Shown here one piece after another: positions 1-9,245 of a stretch of 64,000 nt of DNA; position 1 is the first letter of the stretch; each line of letters opens with the position of its first letter. The DNA comes from Fen-1231 sp035286465 (GTDB lineage: Bacteria; Gemmatimonadota; Gemmatimonadetes; Gemmatimonadales; Gemmatimonadaceae): contig DATEDF010000085.1 in the NCBI GenBank assembly GCA_035286465.1, positions 1 through 64,000 of the forward strand, in the 5' to 3' direction. The translations under genes were made by a program, and so were the position numbers. The notes below the pieces were generated by a model. The model was not told the DNA's origin, searched no databases, and saw only the letters and a program-made list of their open reading frames with translations.

Positions 1-2835
1 GGCGTTGAACAGGAGCTTGAACGTGCCGTGCGGCTGCGCGCGGAACGTGATCTCGGGACCGTAGAGGTAGAGCGTCCCCTGGCCGTACCTCGCCTCGGCC
101 ATCGCCACGCCGCCGTCGAGGTAGTTCTGTCCCCACGCCCAGCCGCTCTTGAGCGGCTGTGCACCCTCGAACCACGCGATCGGCTTGATCCCCCGGAGCG
201 CCGCGTCGGGCCCGAGACGCATCACCGGACTGTTGTCGAAGAACACCACGCCGCGCGCGTCCTGGCCGAGCGTGGCGTCCGCCGTCGTGTCATAGGTGAC
301 CTCGAGGAGGGAGCCCGGCACGTAGAAGCGTTCGCTCGGCAGCGGCGTGCCCGCGGTGCCCGTGGGGGTGCGCTCGACGAGATGGTTCGTCACCGGGAAT
401 CCGAACGCCAGAGCGGCGTTCATTGACGAGGGGCCGATGGCGATGAGCCGGCCGCCCTGCTGCACGAACTCCTTGAGTCTGGGAATCGTGACGTTCGGCG
501 TGACGCTGCCGAGCCACGCGCGGAACTCCTCAGGGGTCGCCTCGGGCGAGGCGCCGCCGCGGCCGCCGGCACCGCCGCCCCCGCCACGACCGCCCCGCCC
601 ACCGCCGGCGCCGGGAATCGAGGACTCCGGGAAGATCAGGACGTCGAATTTCGCCCGGAGATTCCCCGCGTCGAGCTCCTGGGGATAGACGACCTTGAAC
701 GGCATTTCGAACTGCTCGAGCAGCCAGCGAATGTGGCCGCTCGGCATCGAGCCGCCGTAGCGGTCCCAGAGTCCGACGCGGACGGGCGCGACGCGTTGCG
801 CGCTCGACGCCAGATCCACCGCCGATTCGAAGGTGACACCCAGGTCAACCGCGGACTTCTGCACGACGGACGTGCTTCTCGCGTTCGACGGAACGTAGAA
901 CGAGCCGGCGGGATACGACCGGCCCGCGAGCGTCACGGTCCGGTCGAGGCGATAGACCTCCGCCCCGGCGTTCCAGAGCCGGGCGAGCGCGTGGAACGAG
1001 TCGTTGACTTTGGGCGACATCACCCATCCGGCGCCGCCGGACGCGACGGTGCGCGGGTCGGGCTTGATCCGGTCCCTCAGCGGGTCGAGACGCGTGAGCG
1101 GCGCGTCGAAGCCGTCGAGGATCCGGTCGAACTTCACGCCCATCTGCAGCGCGAGCGTCCAGCCCGCGTTGTCGTAGGGACGGGTCGGCGGCGCGCCCGG
1201 ATACCGGAAATCGTTCGGATGGTCCTGCGGCTCGAACATGTCGAGCACGTGCGGCCGGAACGCCTGCGCCGTCTTGACGACGTACGAGCCGGCCGGGTAC
1301 TGCCGGCCGCCCGCGGCGAACGCCGCGCCGGCGCGGTGCACGATGACCCCCGCCTTCTGCAGCGCGACGAGGAACTTCTGCGCGGTGAGGAAGTCGGGCT
1401 GGTTCGACGGCAGGATGTACGCGCGCGGCAGGCGGTTCTCCGGCCGCTTGAACTCCGCGGCGAACTTGGCGGGCGCGCCGCCGCCGCGGCCGCCGAACGC
1501 GCCGACGTCGGGCGCGTCGCCACCGGCCGGCACGTCACCGCCGCGGCCGCCGCGGCCGCCCGCCGTGGCCGCCTCGGCGCGGATCTTCTCCTGCACGTCG
1601 GCGAGCACCTTGGGCGTCACCACCCAGCTATCCGAGGAGCCCCAGGCGATCTGGTCGCGGCCCATCTTGTAGATGTTGTAGAGGAAGAAGTCCCGGTAGC
1701 GCGACGCGAGGTCGAGGATCGCCCGGTTGGCCGTGACCGAGTACTCGATGGACCGCCGGAAGTGCCACTCCTGCATCGGGGGGAGCGGGAGCACCATGTC
1801 GCCGTAGCGCAGCGCCCGCTCGGGAATGAACGGCGTCGTCATCGGCGTCGGGTTGCCGATGGTCTCGGTGAGGATGCCGATGATGTTGTGGAAGTACGCC
1901 ATCGTGCGGAGTCCCCCGTTCCACCACGTCGAGTACGAGGACATGGAGCGGTTGACCACGCCCGGCTTCTGCTCGGCCACCATCCGGCCGTGCATCGCCG
2001 CGCCGACCAGGTCGAGCCCGGTCATGATCGAAGGATGCAGGAAGTAGTTCGCCGGGTCGCGGAAGGGTGGCGCGAACATCACCGCGCCGGCCGGGCCCGT
2101 CTGGTGATGGTTGTACATGATCTGTGGATACCACTCGATGTACATCCACCGGTTCATGTTCGTGCTCTCGTTCTGGTTCGCGATGTAGAAGTCGCGGTTG
2201 TTGTCGTGGCCGATGTACTTCTGGTAGAGACGGGGGATCCCGCCCGATCCACGCCGGGTGGAATCGGCGTCCTTCATGTACCAGTTGGCGACCAGCTCCA
2301 TGCCGTCGGGATTGGCGTGCACGAACACGATGATCACGTCGTTCAGGATCCGGAGGGTCTCCGGGTCGTTCATCGTGAGAAACTGGTAGTTCGTCTCGAG
2401 CAGCTGGTTGGCGCCGAGCACTTCGGTGGCGTGCAGTCCGCCGTCAATCCAGACGACGGCCTTGCCTTCCCTCGAGAGCTGCCTCGCTTCGGCGTCGGTG
2501 ATCTCGCCGTAGGCGAGTTTCTTCGCGATGTCCTTGTACTTCGCGAGGTTCCTGATGTTCTCCGGCGACGACACGATCATGCTGAGGTGGGGTCGTCCCT
2601 CGGCCGTGAGTCCGATCGTGTCGAGGCGGGCGCGCGGCGACTGGCGCGCGATCCGCTGCCAGAATCCCGTGAACTGCGTGTAGTTCGGCAGCCAGTAGTC
2701 GTCGCCGATGTTGTGGCCGAAGAACTCCTTCGGCGTGGTGACCTGCCCCGCGGCCGGCGCGGCGGCTGCGGCGCAGAGGACGACGAGGGCGAGCAGGGCA
2801 ACGGCGCCACGGCGAGGGAGGGAGAGGGGTCGCAT
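1..2835 (-). CDS. Exported M14-family zinc carboxypeptidase, 3' end outside window
   Basis: The minus frame is open from an ATG at 2835 to the window edge, so the C-terminus is missing (about 945 residues visible). The N-terminus is a signal peptide (MRPLSLPRRG, then an Ala/Leu/Val-rich core ending AAGQ). The mature part carries the M14 zinc motif HATE (H135, E138) in the context IDGGLHATEVLGA, and further on a YNHHQTGPAG segment that could supply the third ligand. Family knowledge: such enzymes remove C-terminal residues from peptides in the periplasm or outside the cell. Beyond about residue 450 the protein continues into a long domain lacking zinc motifs, interrupted by two Gly/Arg-rich stretches (encoded near 1481-1570 and 549-612) that look like low-complexity insertions. 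It is divergent from the exported aminopeptidase P, which suggests shared peptide catabolism. The family is secure; the substrate is unknown. Confidence 0.9.
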   Translation of the reverse strand, partial: MRPLSLPRRGAVALLALVVLCAAAAAPAAGQVTTPKEFFGHNIGDDYWLPNYTQFTGFWQRIARQSPRARLDTIGLTAEGRPHLSMIVSSPENIRNLAKYKDIAKKLAYGEITDAEARQLSREGKAVVWIDGGLHATEVLGANQLLETNYQFLTMNDPETLRILNDVIIVFVHANPDGMELVANWYMKDADSTRRGSGGIPRLYQKYIGHDNNRDFYIANQNESTNMNRWMYIEWYPQIMYNHHQTGPAGAVMFAPPFRDPANYFLHPSIMTGLDLVGAAMHGRMVAEQKPGVVNRSMSSYSTWWNGGLRTMAYFHNIIGILTETIGNPTPMTTPFIPERALRYGDMVLPLPPMQEWHFRRSIEYSVTANRAILDLASRYRDFFLYNIYKMGRDQIAWGSSDSWVVTPKVLADVQEKIRAEAATAGGRGGRGGDVPAGGDAPDVGAFGGRGGGAPAKFAAEFKRPENRLPRAYILPSNQPDFLTAQKFLVALQKAGVIVHRAGAAFAAGGRQYPAGSYVVKTAQAFRPHVLDMFEPQDHPNDFRYPGAPPTRPYDNAGWTLALQMGVKFDRILDGFDAPLTRLDPLRDRIKPDPRTVASGGAGWVMSPKVNDSFHALARLWNAGAEVYRLDRTVTLAGRSYPAGSFYVPSNARSTSVVQKSAVDLGVTFESAVDLASSAQRVAPVRVGLWDRYGGSMPSGHIRWLLEQFEMPFKVVYPQELDAGNLRAKFDVLIFPESSIPGAGGGRGGRGGGGGAGGRGGASPEATPEEFRAWLGSVTPNVTIPRLKEFVQQGGRLIAIGPSSMNAALAFGFPVTNHLVERTPTGTAGTPLPSERFYVPGSLLEVTYDTTADATLGQDARGVVFFDNSPVMRLGPDAALRGIKPIAWFEGAQPLKSGWAWGQNYLDGGVAMAEARYGQGTLYLYGPEITFRAQPHGTFKLLFNA

Positions 2836-3008
2836 GGGAGACGGAGCCTCGAGTGAACCGGTGCACGCGGACGAGTGTCCGCGTGACGAACGTGATGATG
2901 TGCTACGCGAGCGATGGCGGCGGCGTTGATCCGCCGTCCATAGTATGATTCACGCCGCCGGGCGCGGGGAAGAGCGGCCGGCGCGCCACCCCCGAACTCG
3001 AGGTTCAC

Positions 3009-4532
3009 GTGAGAGCATCCGTCCTTGCCGCCCTGCTCGTCGTCGCCGCTCCCGTGACCGCGCAGATCCCGCCGGCCGAGTACGCCGGGCGCCGCGGGGC
3101 GCTCACGCGCGCGCTGCCGGGCGACGGCGTGCTGCTCGTGCTCGGCGCGCGCGAGCCGCGGGAGAACTACCTCAACTTCTGGCAGGCCGAGCACTTCAAC
3201 TACCTGACCGGTTTCCTCGAGCCCGGCGCGGCGCTCGTGATCGTGCGCCGGGGGGAAACGGAGCGCGGGATGCTCTTCGTGCCGCCGCGCGACCCGTCGC
3301 AGGAGGTCTGGACGGGCGCACGCCTCGGCGTCGAAGGCGTGCAGCCGAAGCTGGGCCTCGAGGGCCGCGAGGCGGCGACGCTCCGCGGCATGCTCGACTC
3401 GCTGCTCGCGACCGGTGGCGCGCTCTACACCGTCGGCGACTTCAGCTTCCGCGGCGGCGGGCGCGGCGGCGCGGGCGGCGGCGCGGGCGGCGGCGCGGTG
3501 CGCGCGGCGCCGCTCACCGTGGACGACCAGTTCGTGGAGACGCTCAAGGCGGCGCACCCGGACGTGACCGTCACGATCGTCAATCAGCAGGTGACCGCGC
3601 AGCGCGGCCGGAAGTCGGCGGCCGAACTCGACCTCCTTCGCACCGCCGCCCGGATCAGTGCGATGGCGCACACGGAGGTGCTGCACGCGATCGCCCCGGA
3701 GATGAACGAGTTCGAGATCCAGTCGCTCGCCGAGTACGTGTTCCGGAAACACGGCGCGGACGGGCCCGCGTACGGGTCCATCGTGGGCTCCGGCCCCAAC
3801 TCGACGACGCTGCATTACAACCGCGACGACCGCTTCATGCACGCGGGCGAAGTCCTGAACATGGACATGGCGGCGTACTACGGCGGGTATGCCGCCGACC
3901 TCACGCGCACGGTTCCGGTGAGCGGAAAGTTCTCCGACGCGCAGAAGGACCTCTACCGGATCGTGTACGACGCACAGCAGGCGGCGGAGCGGCAGGTGAA
4001 GCCGGGGAATCCACGCCGCCAGATGAGCGATTCGGCGACCGCGGTGCTGCGCGCCGGCCTCGCGAAGGTGGGGTTGATCGAGGCGAGTGACGCGACCTTC
4101 GACTGCGGCACGGCGGCGGCGGCGCGCAGCTGTCCGCAGCTCCAGCTCTTCTACATGCACGGACTCGGGCACGGGATCGGCCTCGACGTGCACGATCCGG
4201 ACCAGTCCGACGGCCCGAACGGCCGCCTCGCCGAGCGGAGCGTATTCACGATCGAGCCCGGGCTGTACGTCCGCGCAAACACGGTGGACATCATCCCCGA
4301 CACGCCGCGGAACGCCGCGATCAAGGCGAAGATCGCGCCCGCGGTCCGGAAGTACGCGAACATCGGCGTGCGGATCGAGGACGACTACATCGTGACGGCG
4401 ACGGGGTTCGAGCGGATCACCGCGGCGGCGCCGCGCACGATCGAGGAGATCGAGCGGGAGATGGCCAGGCGCGGGCCGGCGCTCGTGCGGGACAAGGCGA
4501 TGGTGGAGAACTACAAGCGGATCCGGCCGTGA
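3009..4532 (+). CDS. pepP: Exported Xaa-Pro aminopeptidase (M24B)
   Basis: This 507-residue protein starts with a signal peptide (MRASVLAALLVVAAPVTAQ), so it should act in the periplasm, unlike cytosolic E. coli PepP. It hydrolyses the bond between an N-terminal residue and proline. The creatinase N-domain (YAGRRGALTRALPGDGVLLV) is followed by the pita-bread catalytic domain with all five metal ligands: D286, D297, H388 (GLGHGIGLDVHD), E416 (FTIEPGLYV) and E457 (VRIEDDYI). The 11-residue spacing of the two aspartates matches the family. A Gly/Ala-rich insert (near residues 150-162) lies between the two domains. The gene is divergent from the M14 peptidase and upstream of an oligopeptide transporter, so the three plausibly digest and import peptides. 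Confidence 0.95.
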   Translation: MRASVLAALLVVAAPVTAQIPPAEYAGRRGALTRALPGDGVLLVLGAREPRENYLNFWQAEHFNYLTGFLEPGAALVIVRRGETERGMLFVPPRDPSQEVWTGARLGVEGVQPKLGLEGREAATLRGMLDSLLATGGALYTVGDFSFRGGGRGGAGGGAGGGAVRAAPLTVDDQFVETLKAAHPDVTVTIVNQQVTAQRGRKSAAELDLLRTAARISAMAHTEVLHAIAPEMNEFEIQSLAEYVFRKHGADGPAYGSIVGSGPNSTTLHYNRDDRFMHAGEVLNMDMAAYYGGYAADLTRTVPVSGKFSDAQKDLYRIVYDAQQAAERQVKPGNPRRQMSDSATAVLRAGLAKVGLIEASDATFDCGTAAAARSCPQLQLFYMHGLGHGIGLDVHDPDQSDGPNGRLAERSVFTIEPGLYVRANTVDIIPDTPRNAAIKAKIAPAVRKYANIGVRIEDDYIVTATGFERITAAAPRTIEEIEREMARRGPALVRDKAMVENYKRIRP

Positions 4533-4545
4533 GGCGCGACTCCAC

Positions 4546-4587
4546 GACGGCGCGCGGGTGACGGCGCGCGGGTGACGGCTCACGGGT
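4546..4587 (+). repeat. 14-bp tandem repeat, three units, after pepP
   Basis: Two identical 14-bp units (gacggcgcgcgggt) at 4546-4559 and 4560-4573 are followed by a third with three changes (gacggctcacgggt, 4574-4587). The period is twice seven, matching the heptamer phasing of the elements at 13117 and 32564. It lies 14 bp after the pepP stop. Confidence 0.75.
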
Positions 4588-4610
4588 CACGGCCGGCAGT
4601 GGTCGAACGG

Positions 4611-4639
4611 TTACCCGTCCGGCCACGGCAGATTGATAT
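4611..4639 (+). promoter_or_regulatory. Candidate promoter for the OPT transporter gene
   Basis: TTACCC (4611-4616), 17 bp, then TGATAT (4634-4639) gives sigma70-like spacing 124 bp upstream of the ATG at 4763. The -35 match is weak, and this is a prediction from spacing and local A/T content only. Confidence 0.25.
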
Positions 4640-4762
4640 TCCCGTCGCGGGGGGCATCTTAAGCGGCATTGCGGCGGGGCACCGAGGCGGCCGTCGGAGC
4701 CCCGTCGCGAACTGCTCCGTCCCGATGCGCCCATCTCCCACCCTCCCGCTCACGGACAGCCG

Positions 4763-6877
4763 ATGAGCCAGGCATTCAGGCCCTTCATCGCCGACGAGCA
4801 GAACATTCCCGAACTGACGGTCAAGTCCGTCGTGTTCGGCTCGGTCTTCGGCATCATCTTCGGCGCCGTGACCGTCTACCTCGCGCTCCGGGCGGGACTC
4901 ACGGTGAGCGCGTCCATCCCCATCGCGGTGCTCGCGATCACGATCCTCAAGCGGATGGACAGCACGATCCTGGAGAACAACATCGTGCAGACCACCGGTT
5001 CGGCCGGTGAGTCCATCGCGGCGGGCGTGGTGTTCACGCTGCCGGCGCTGATCTTCCTCGGATTCAACCTCGACATCAGCCGCATCTTCCTCATCGCGCT
5101 GGCCGGCGGCATCCTGGGCGTGCTGTTCATGATCCCGCTGCGCCGCACGCTGATCGTGAAGGAGCACGCGAACCTCCTCTACCCGGAGGGCACCGCCTGC
5201 GCCGACGTGCTGATCGCCGGGGAGAAGGGCGGCCGCTTCGCCGGCACCGTGTTCTCGGGCTTCGGCCTGGGGGTGGTCTACAAGATCCTCCACGAGGGCG
5301 TGAAGTTCTGGAAAGGACAGCCGTTGTACGAGCCCGCGTGGTATCCCGGCGCGCGCATGGCGGGCACGACGACACCCGAGTATCTGGGCGTGGGCTACAT
5401 CATCGGGCCGCGCATCGCCGGCACGATCTTCGCGGGCGGCGTGCTGAGCTGGCTGGTGCTGATCCCGCTCATCAAGTTCTTCGGGGCGCAGATCCCCGGG
5501 GCGATCTTCCCCGCGACCGCCCCGATCGCGGAGCTGGCGCCCCCCCAGATCTGGAGCGCGTACATCCGGCCGATCGGCGCCGGGGCCGTCACGACGGCCG
5601 GGCTCATCACGCTGTTGCGCTCCCTGCCGACCATTCTTGACTCGCTGCGGGCGGGGATGAAGGACTTCCGCGCGGGCGGCGGCCCGACTGCCGCGCGCCG
5701 GCCGCGCACCGAGGACGATCTCTCCACGGCCATCGTCGTGGGCGGTTCGTTCGTTCTCGTGGTCGCGCTCTGGGTACTGCTCTCGGTCAACATCAATCCG
5801 GGCTACTGGCTCGCGAACCTCGTCGCGGCGGTGCTGATCGTCGTGTTCGGGTTCCTCTTCGTCACCGTCTCCAGCCGCATCGTCGGCATCATCGGGTCGA
5901 GCGCCAACCCGATCAGCGGGATGACCATCGCGACACTGATGGCCACCTGCCTGATCTTCGTCGCCATCGGGTGGAAGGGCGGTGCGTGGGCGGCCGTGGC
6001 CATGTCCATCGGCGGCGTGGTCTGCATCGCGGCGGCCAACGCCGGCGCCACGAGCCAGGACCTCAAGACCGGCTACCTGGTCGGCGCCACGCCGTGGCGG
6101 CAGCAGCTTTCGCTGGTCATCGGGGTGGTGGTCTCCACGATGGTGATCGGCTACACGCTGATGTACCTGAACAAGGCCTACACGCGGGTGGACCCGCAGC
6201 CGTACGAGAACGTGACGATGACGGCCGAGATGAAGGACGTGGGCCGCGTGGAGCACGAGGGGACGAGCTACCGTCTCCTCAACGTGATCGGCTCGAAGAC
6301 CATTCCGGACGGCCGCTACTATTATCAGTCCGACGCGAACCGCATCGCGTTCCGGGAGTCGCCGGGCGTGGGCTCGGCGAACTTTCCCGCGCCGCAGGCC
6401 GTGCTGATGAGCACCGTGGTCAACGGCATCCTGAACCAGAATCTGCCCTGGGGGCTGGTGCTGTTCGGCGTGTTCATCGTGTGCGTCGTGGAGCTGCTGG
6501 GGGTGCGCAGCCTGAGTTTCGCGGTGGGCGCGTACCTGCCGCTCGCCACCACGGCGCCCATCTTCTTCGGCGGGCTCATCCGGTGGCTGGTGGACCGCCG
6601 CTCCGAGCGCGCGGGCGGCGAGGGCGAGGTCTCGAGCGGCGCGCTCGCCAGCTCCGGCCTCATCGCGGGCGGAGCGGTCGCGGGGTTGCTGATCGTGACG
6701 CCGCTCGACGCGCGGCGCGCCACGGAGACGCTGGCCGCCGGGGCCGCGGCGACGGGCGACTTCGGCGCGCGGTGGTGGCCCGCGCTCGCGCAGAACGACC
6801 TGCTTTCGCTGGCGATGTTCCTGCTGCTCGCGGCCGTGTTGTACCGGCTGGCGAAGCGGAAGCTCGAGGCGGCGTGA
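4763..6877 (+). CDS. OPT-family oligopeptide transporter
   Basis: The 704-residue polytopic membrane protein shows family hallmarks: an N-terminal segment (FIADEQNIPELTVKSVVFGSVFGI), the ENNIVQTTGSAGESIAAGVVFTLPAL signature in the first third, and a SANPISGMTIATL repeat near residue 380. About 14-16 hydrophobic segments are present. OPT proteins import small peptides or metal chelates, usually driven by the proton gradient. Its place between exported peptidases and an amidohydrolase argues for peptide uptake over siderophore uptake, but the substrate is inferred. A soluble-looking loop around residues 470-530 (YENVTMTAEMKDVGRVEHEG) separates two membrane bundles. Length and motifs are normal for bacterial members. 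Confidence 0.93.
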   Translation: MSQAFRPFIADEQNIPELTVKSVVFGSVFGIIFGAVTVYLALRAGLTVSASIPIAVLAITILKRMDSTILENNIVQTTGSAGESIAAGVVFTLPALIFLGFNLDISRIFLIALAGGILGVLFMIPLRRTLIVKEHANLLYPEGTACADVLIAGEKGGRFAGTVFSGFGLGVVYKILHEGVKFWKGQPLYEPAWYPGARMAGTTTPEYLGVGYIIGPRIAGTIFAGGVLSWLVLIPLIKFFGAQIPGAIFPATAPIAELAPPQIWSAYIRPIGAGAVTTAGLITLLRSLPTILDSLRAGMKDFRAGGGPTAARRPRTEDDLSTAIVVGGSFVLVVALWVLLSVNINPGYWLANLVAAVLIVVFGFLFVTVSSRIVGIIGSSANPISGMTIATLMATCLIFVAIGWKGGAWAAVAMSIGGVVCIAAANAGATSQDLKTGYLVGATPWRQQLSLVIGVVVSTMVIGYTLMYLNKAYTRVDPQPYENVTMTAEMKDVGRVEHEGTSYRLLNVIGSKTIPDGRYYYQSDANRIAFRESPGVGSANFPAPQAVLMSTVVNGILNQNLPWGLVLFGVFIVCVVELLGVRSLSFAVGAYLPLATTAPIFFGGLIRWLVDRRSERAGGEGEVSSGALASSGLIAGGAVAGLLIVTPLDARRATETLAAGAAATGDFGARWWPALAQNDLLSLAMFLLLAAVLYRLAKRKLEAA

Positions 6878-6937
6878 TCCGGTGAACGCCGTTCTCCGCG
6901 CCATTCCATTCCACCGCATCGCGAGACGCCGCGCCGC

Positions 6938-7483
6938 ATGACTTCTCCCACGCTCAGCAGCCGCCTCAAGCCCGCGCAGCCGCGGCGGCTCCAGCTCGTG
7001 ATGCGCGACGGCCTCGTCATCGAGGGGCAGGTGCAGATCGGTGAGGACCAGTCGCTGGTGCTCTTTCTCAACAGCCGCCGCGGCGGCTGGATGAACCTGA
7101 CGCGCGCGCGGCGGGCCAAGGGCGACGAGTATCCCGGACACATGATCCTCCAGGCGGACCACGTGGTCATCGCGTCCGCGCCCGACCAGAACGTGCACGT
7201 CACGGGCGCCGCGGCGGCGGGGACGGTCGAGCGCGGCGTCGAGATCGTCCTGGTGGGCGGCAAGATGCTGCAGGGGTTCCTGCACGCGGCGCTGCAGCAG
7301 CGGCTGAGCGACATCGTGGCCGCGTCGCAGCGCTTCATCGGGCTCTCGAAGGCCACCCTCCTGCCGGAGGGGCGCGCGCTCGGCGACATCGCGCTGCACG
7401 TGACCGCGATCGCGTTCGTGCGGGACCTGCGTCCCGTGACGCCGGCGACCGGCGAGCACGTCGTTCCAGAGGGGGAAAGCTGA
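6938..7483 (+). CDS. Hypothetical protein with two similar half-domains
   Basis: This 181-residue soluble protein has no signal peptide or membrane segment. The two halves look alike: residues ~16-65 (RRLQLVMRDGLVIEGQVQIG) and ~95-150 (VERGVEIVLVGGKMLQGFLH) share a pattern of LV-x2-G-x4-G-x7-Q-x-L, ending in an R-x4-L-x2-A stretch. The RLSDIVAASQRFIGLSKATL segment resembles small beta-barrel families annotated DUF6812; I recall that family but could not check it. The stop codon shares one base with the ATG of the next gene, so it is translationally coupled to the amidohydrolase. Function unknown. Confidence 0.75.
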   Translation: MTSPTLSSRLKPAQPRRLQLVMRDGLVIEGQVQIGEDQSLVLFLNSRRGGWMNLTRARRAKGDEYPGHMILQADHVVIASAPDQNVHVTGAAAAGTVERGVEIVLVGGKMLQGFLHAALQQRLSDIVAASQRFIGLSKATLLPEGRALGDIALHVTAIAFVRDLRPVTPATGEHVVPEGES

Positions 7484-9153
7484 TGCGCTACTCGATGCTG
7501 TTCACGTTGTTCGCCGGTTCAGTCGCCGTCGCGCAGCAGGCGCCGGCGAACCTCATCGTCACCAACGCCCGCGTCTACACCGTGGACGACGCCCGCCCCG
7601 TGGTGGAGGCCTTCGCCGTGCGCGGCGGCCGGATCGCGTTCATCGGCGACGCGCGCGGGGCGCTCGCGCTGCGCGGCTCGCAGAGTCGCGTGCTCGATCT
7701 CGGCGGCCGCACCGTGATCCCGGGGATGGTGGATGCGCACGGCCACGTCGCCAACCTCGGCGCCTCGCTCGCGAACGTGGACCTGACCGGCGCGTCGAGC
7801 TACGACGAGATCGTCGCGCGGGTCGCCGCGCAGGCGAGGTCCGTGCCGGCGGGCCAGTGGATCCTTGGCCGCGGCTGGGACCAGAATCGCTGGGGCGACC
7901 GTCGGTTCCCCACGCACGACAAGCTCACGCAGGCGGTGCCGAACCATCCCGTCTACCTCACGCGGGTGGATGGCCACGCCGGACTCGCGAACAAGGCGGC
8001 GATGGACGCCGCGCGCATCTCCGCAACCGCGACGGATCCGTCGGGCGGACGCATCGAGCGCGCGGCCGACGGAAGCCCCACGGGCGTCTTCGTGGACAAC
8101 GCGCAGGGGCTCGTGCGCCGCGCGATCCCTCCGGAATCGCGCGATCAGCTCAAAGCGCGGCTGACGGCGGCCATCACGGAGGCGCAGCGCTGGGGGCTCA
8201 CCGGCGCGCACGACGCCGGCTCGAGCGCGCAGGCGATCGAGCTCTACGAGGAGCTGGGCCGGGCGGGACAGCTCAACTTCCGGATGTACGTGATGATCGC
8301 CGCGGGGCGCGGCGACGCGCTCGCCGGACTCGATCGCTGGTTCGCGCGCGGCCCGCAGAGCGGGCTCTACGGCGGTACGCTCTGGATTCGCAGCATCAAG
8401 CTCGTGGCCGACGGCGCGCTCGGCTCGCGCGGGGCCCTGCTGCTCGAGCCCTACAGCGACGACCCGAAGAACAGCGGTCTCGCGACGACCGACGCCGCCT
8501 ACATCCAGGAGGTCGCGACGAAGGCTCTCCGAGCCGGCTTCCAGGTGAACACGCACGCCATCGGCGATCGCGCCAACCGCGTGGCGCTCGACGCGTACGA
8601 GGCCGCGCTCGCCGCGGTGCCCACTGCGGACCACCGATTCCGCGTCGAGCACGCCCAGATCGTCAACTACGCCGACCTCCCGCGCTTCGCGCAACTCGGC
8701 GTGATTCCCTCGATGCAGGCCAGCCACCAGACGAGCGACATGTACTGGGCCGGTTCGCGCCTGGGCGGTGAGCGGCTCCTCGGCGCCTACGCCTGGCGGT
8801 CGCTGCTCGACGCCGGCGTCGTGATTCCCAACGGGAGCGACTTCCCCGTCGAGAAGGTGAATCCACTGATCTCGTTCCACGCCGCCATCTCGCGGCAGGA
8901 CGCGGACAACTATCCGCCGGGCGGCTGGTATGCCGAGCAGCGGATGACGCGCGACGAGGCGCTCCGTTCGATGACGATCTGGCCGGCGTACGCGGCGTTT
9001 CAGGAGCGGGAGCTGGGCTCGCTCGCGCCGGGGAAGTACGCCGATTTCGTCGTGCTCGACCAGGACATCATGCGCGTGCCGGCGGAGGTCGTCCTGCGCA
9101 CGCGCGTCCTCTCGACGTGGGTGGGCGGCCGGCCGGTGTACGAAGCGAAGTGA
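7483..9153 (+). CDS. Exported amidohydrolase (YtcJ-like)
   Basis: This 556-residue metal-dependent hydrolase has a short signal-like N-terminus (MRYSMLFTLFAGSVAVAQQ). Amidohydrolase features are the N-terminal beta-sandwich start (IVTNARVYTVDDARPVVEAF), metal motif H86-G-H88 in VIPGMVDAHGHV, a later VNTHAIGDRANR histidine, FRVEHAQI, and IPNGSDFPVE near the C-terminus. It closes with the usual SLAPGKYADFVVLDQD. YtcJ-like enzymes cleave C-N bonds in amides or N-acyl amino acids. The start overlaps the previous stop by one base. A strong GC hairpin follows the stop. The fold is certain; the substrate is not. Confidence 0.92.
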   Translation: MRYSMLFTLFAGSVAVAQQAPANLIVTNARVYTVDDARPVVEAFAVRGGRIAFIGDARGALALRGSQSRVLDLGGRTVIPGMVDAHGHVANLGASLANVDLTGASSYDEIVARVAAQARSVPAGQWILGRGWDQNRWGDRRFPTHDKLTQAVPNHPVYLTRVDGHAGLANKAAMDAARISATATDPSGGRIERAADGSPTGVFVDNAQGLVRRAIPPESRDQLKARLTAAITEAQRWGLTGAHDAGSSAQAIELYEELGRAGQLNFRMYVMIAAGRGDALAGLDRWFARGPQSGLYGGTLWIRSIKLVADGALGSRGALLLEPYSDDPKNSGLATTDAAYIQEVATKALRAGFQVNTHAIGDRANRVALDAYEAALAAVPTADHRFRVEHAQIVNYADLPRFAQLGVIPSMQASHQTSDMYWAGSRLGGERLLGAYAWRSLLDAGVVIPNGSDFPVEKVNPLISFHAAISRQDADNYPPGGWYAEQRMTRDEALRSMTIWPAYAAFQERELGSLAPGKYADFVVLDQDIMRVPAEVVLRTRVLSTWVGGRPVYEAK

Positions 9154-9191
9154 TGGCGCGCGGCCGCCCGAAGGCGGCCGGCTGAGCGCGC

Positions 9192-9245
9192 CCTGAAGCG
9201 GTCCCGGGCGCGGCCGGGCGCGGCCGCGCCCGGGACCGCTTCAGG
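9192..9245. terminator. 24-bp perfect hairpin between convergent genes
   Basis: Arms 9192-9215 and 9222-9245 are perfectly complementary (cctgaagcggtcccgggcgc at the outer left) with a 6-nt loop. There is no T-tract on either strand. The right arm includes the stop codon (9241-9243) of the minus-strand HEAT gene. The position between convergent genes fits a bidirectional terminator or 3' stabiliser. Confidence 0.75.

Noticed and set aside
733..2856. Long plus-strand open frame opposite the M14 peptidase
   Set aside because: Arg/Val-rich antisense shadow; the minus strand encodes a clear signal peptide and HATE zinc motif.
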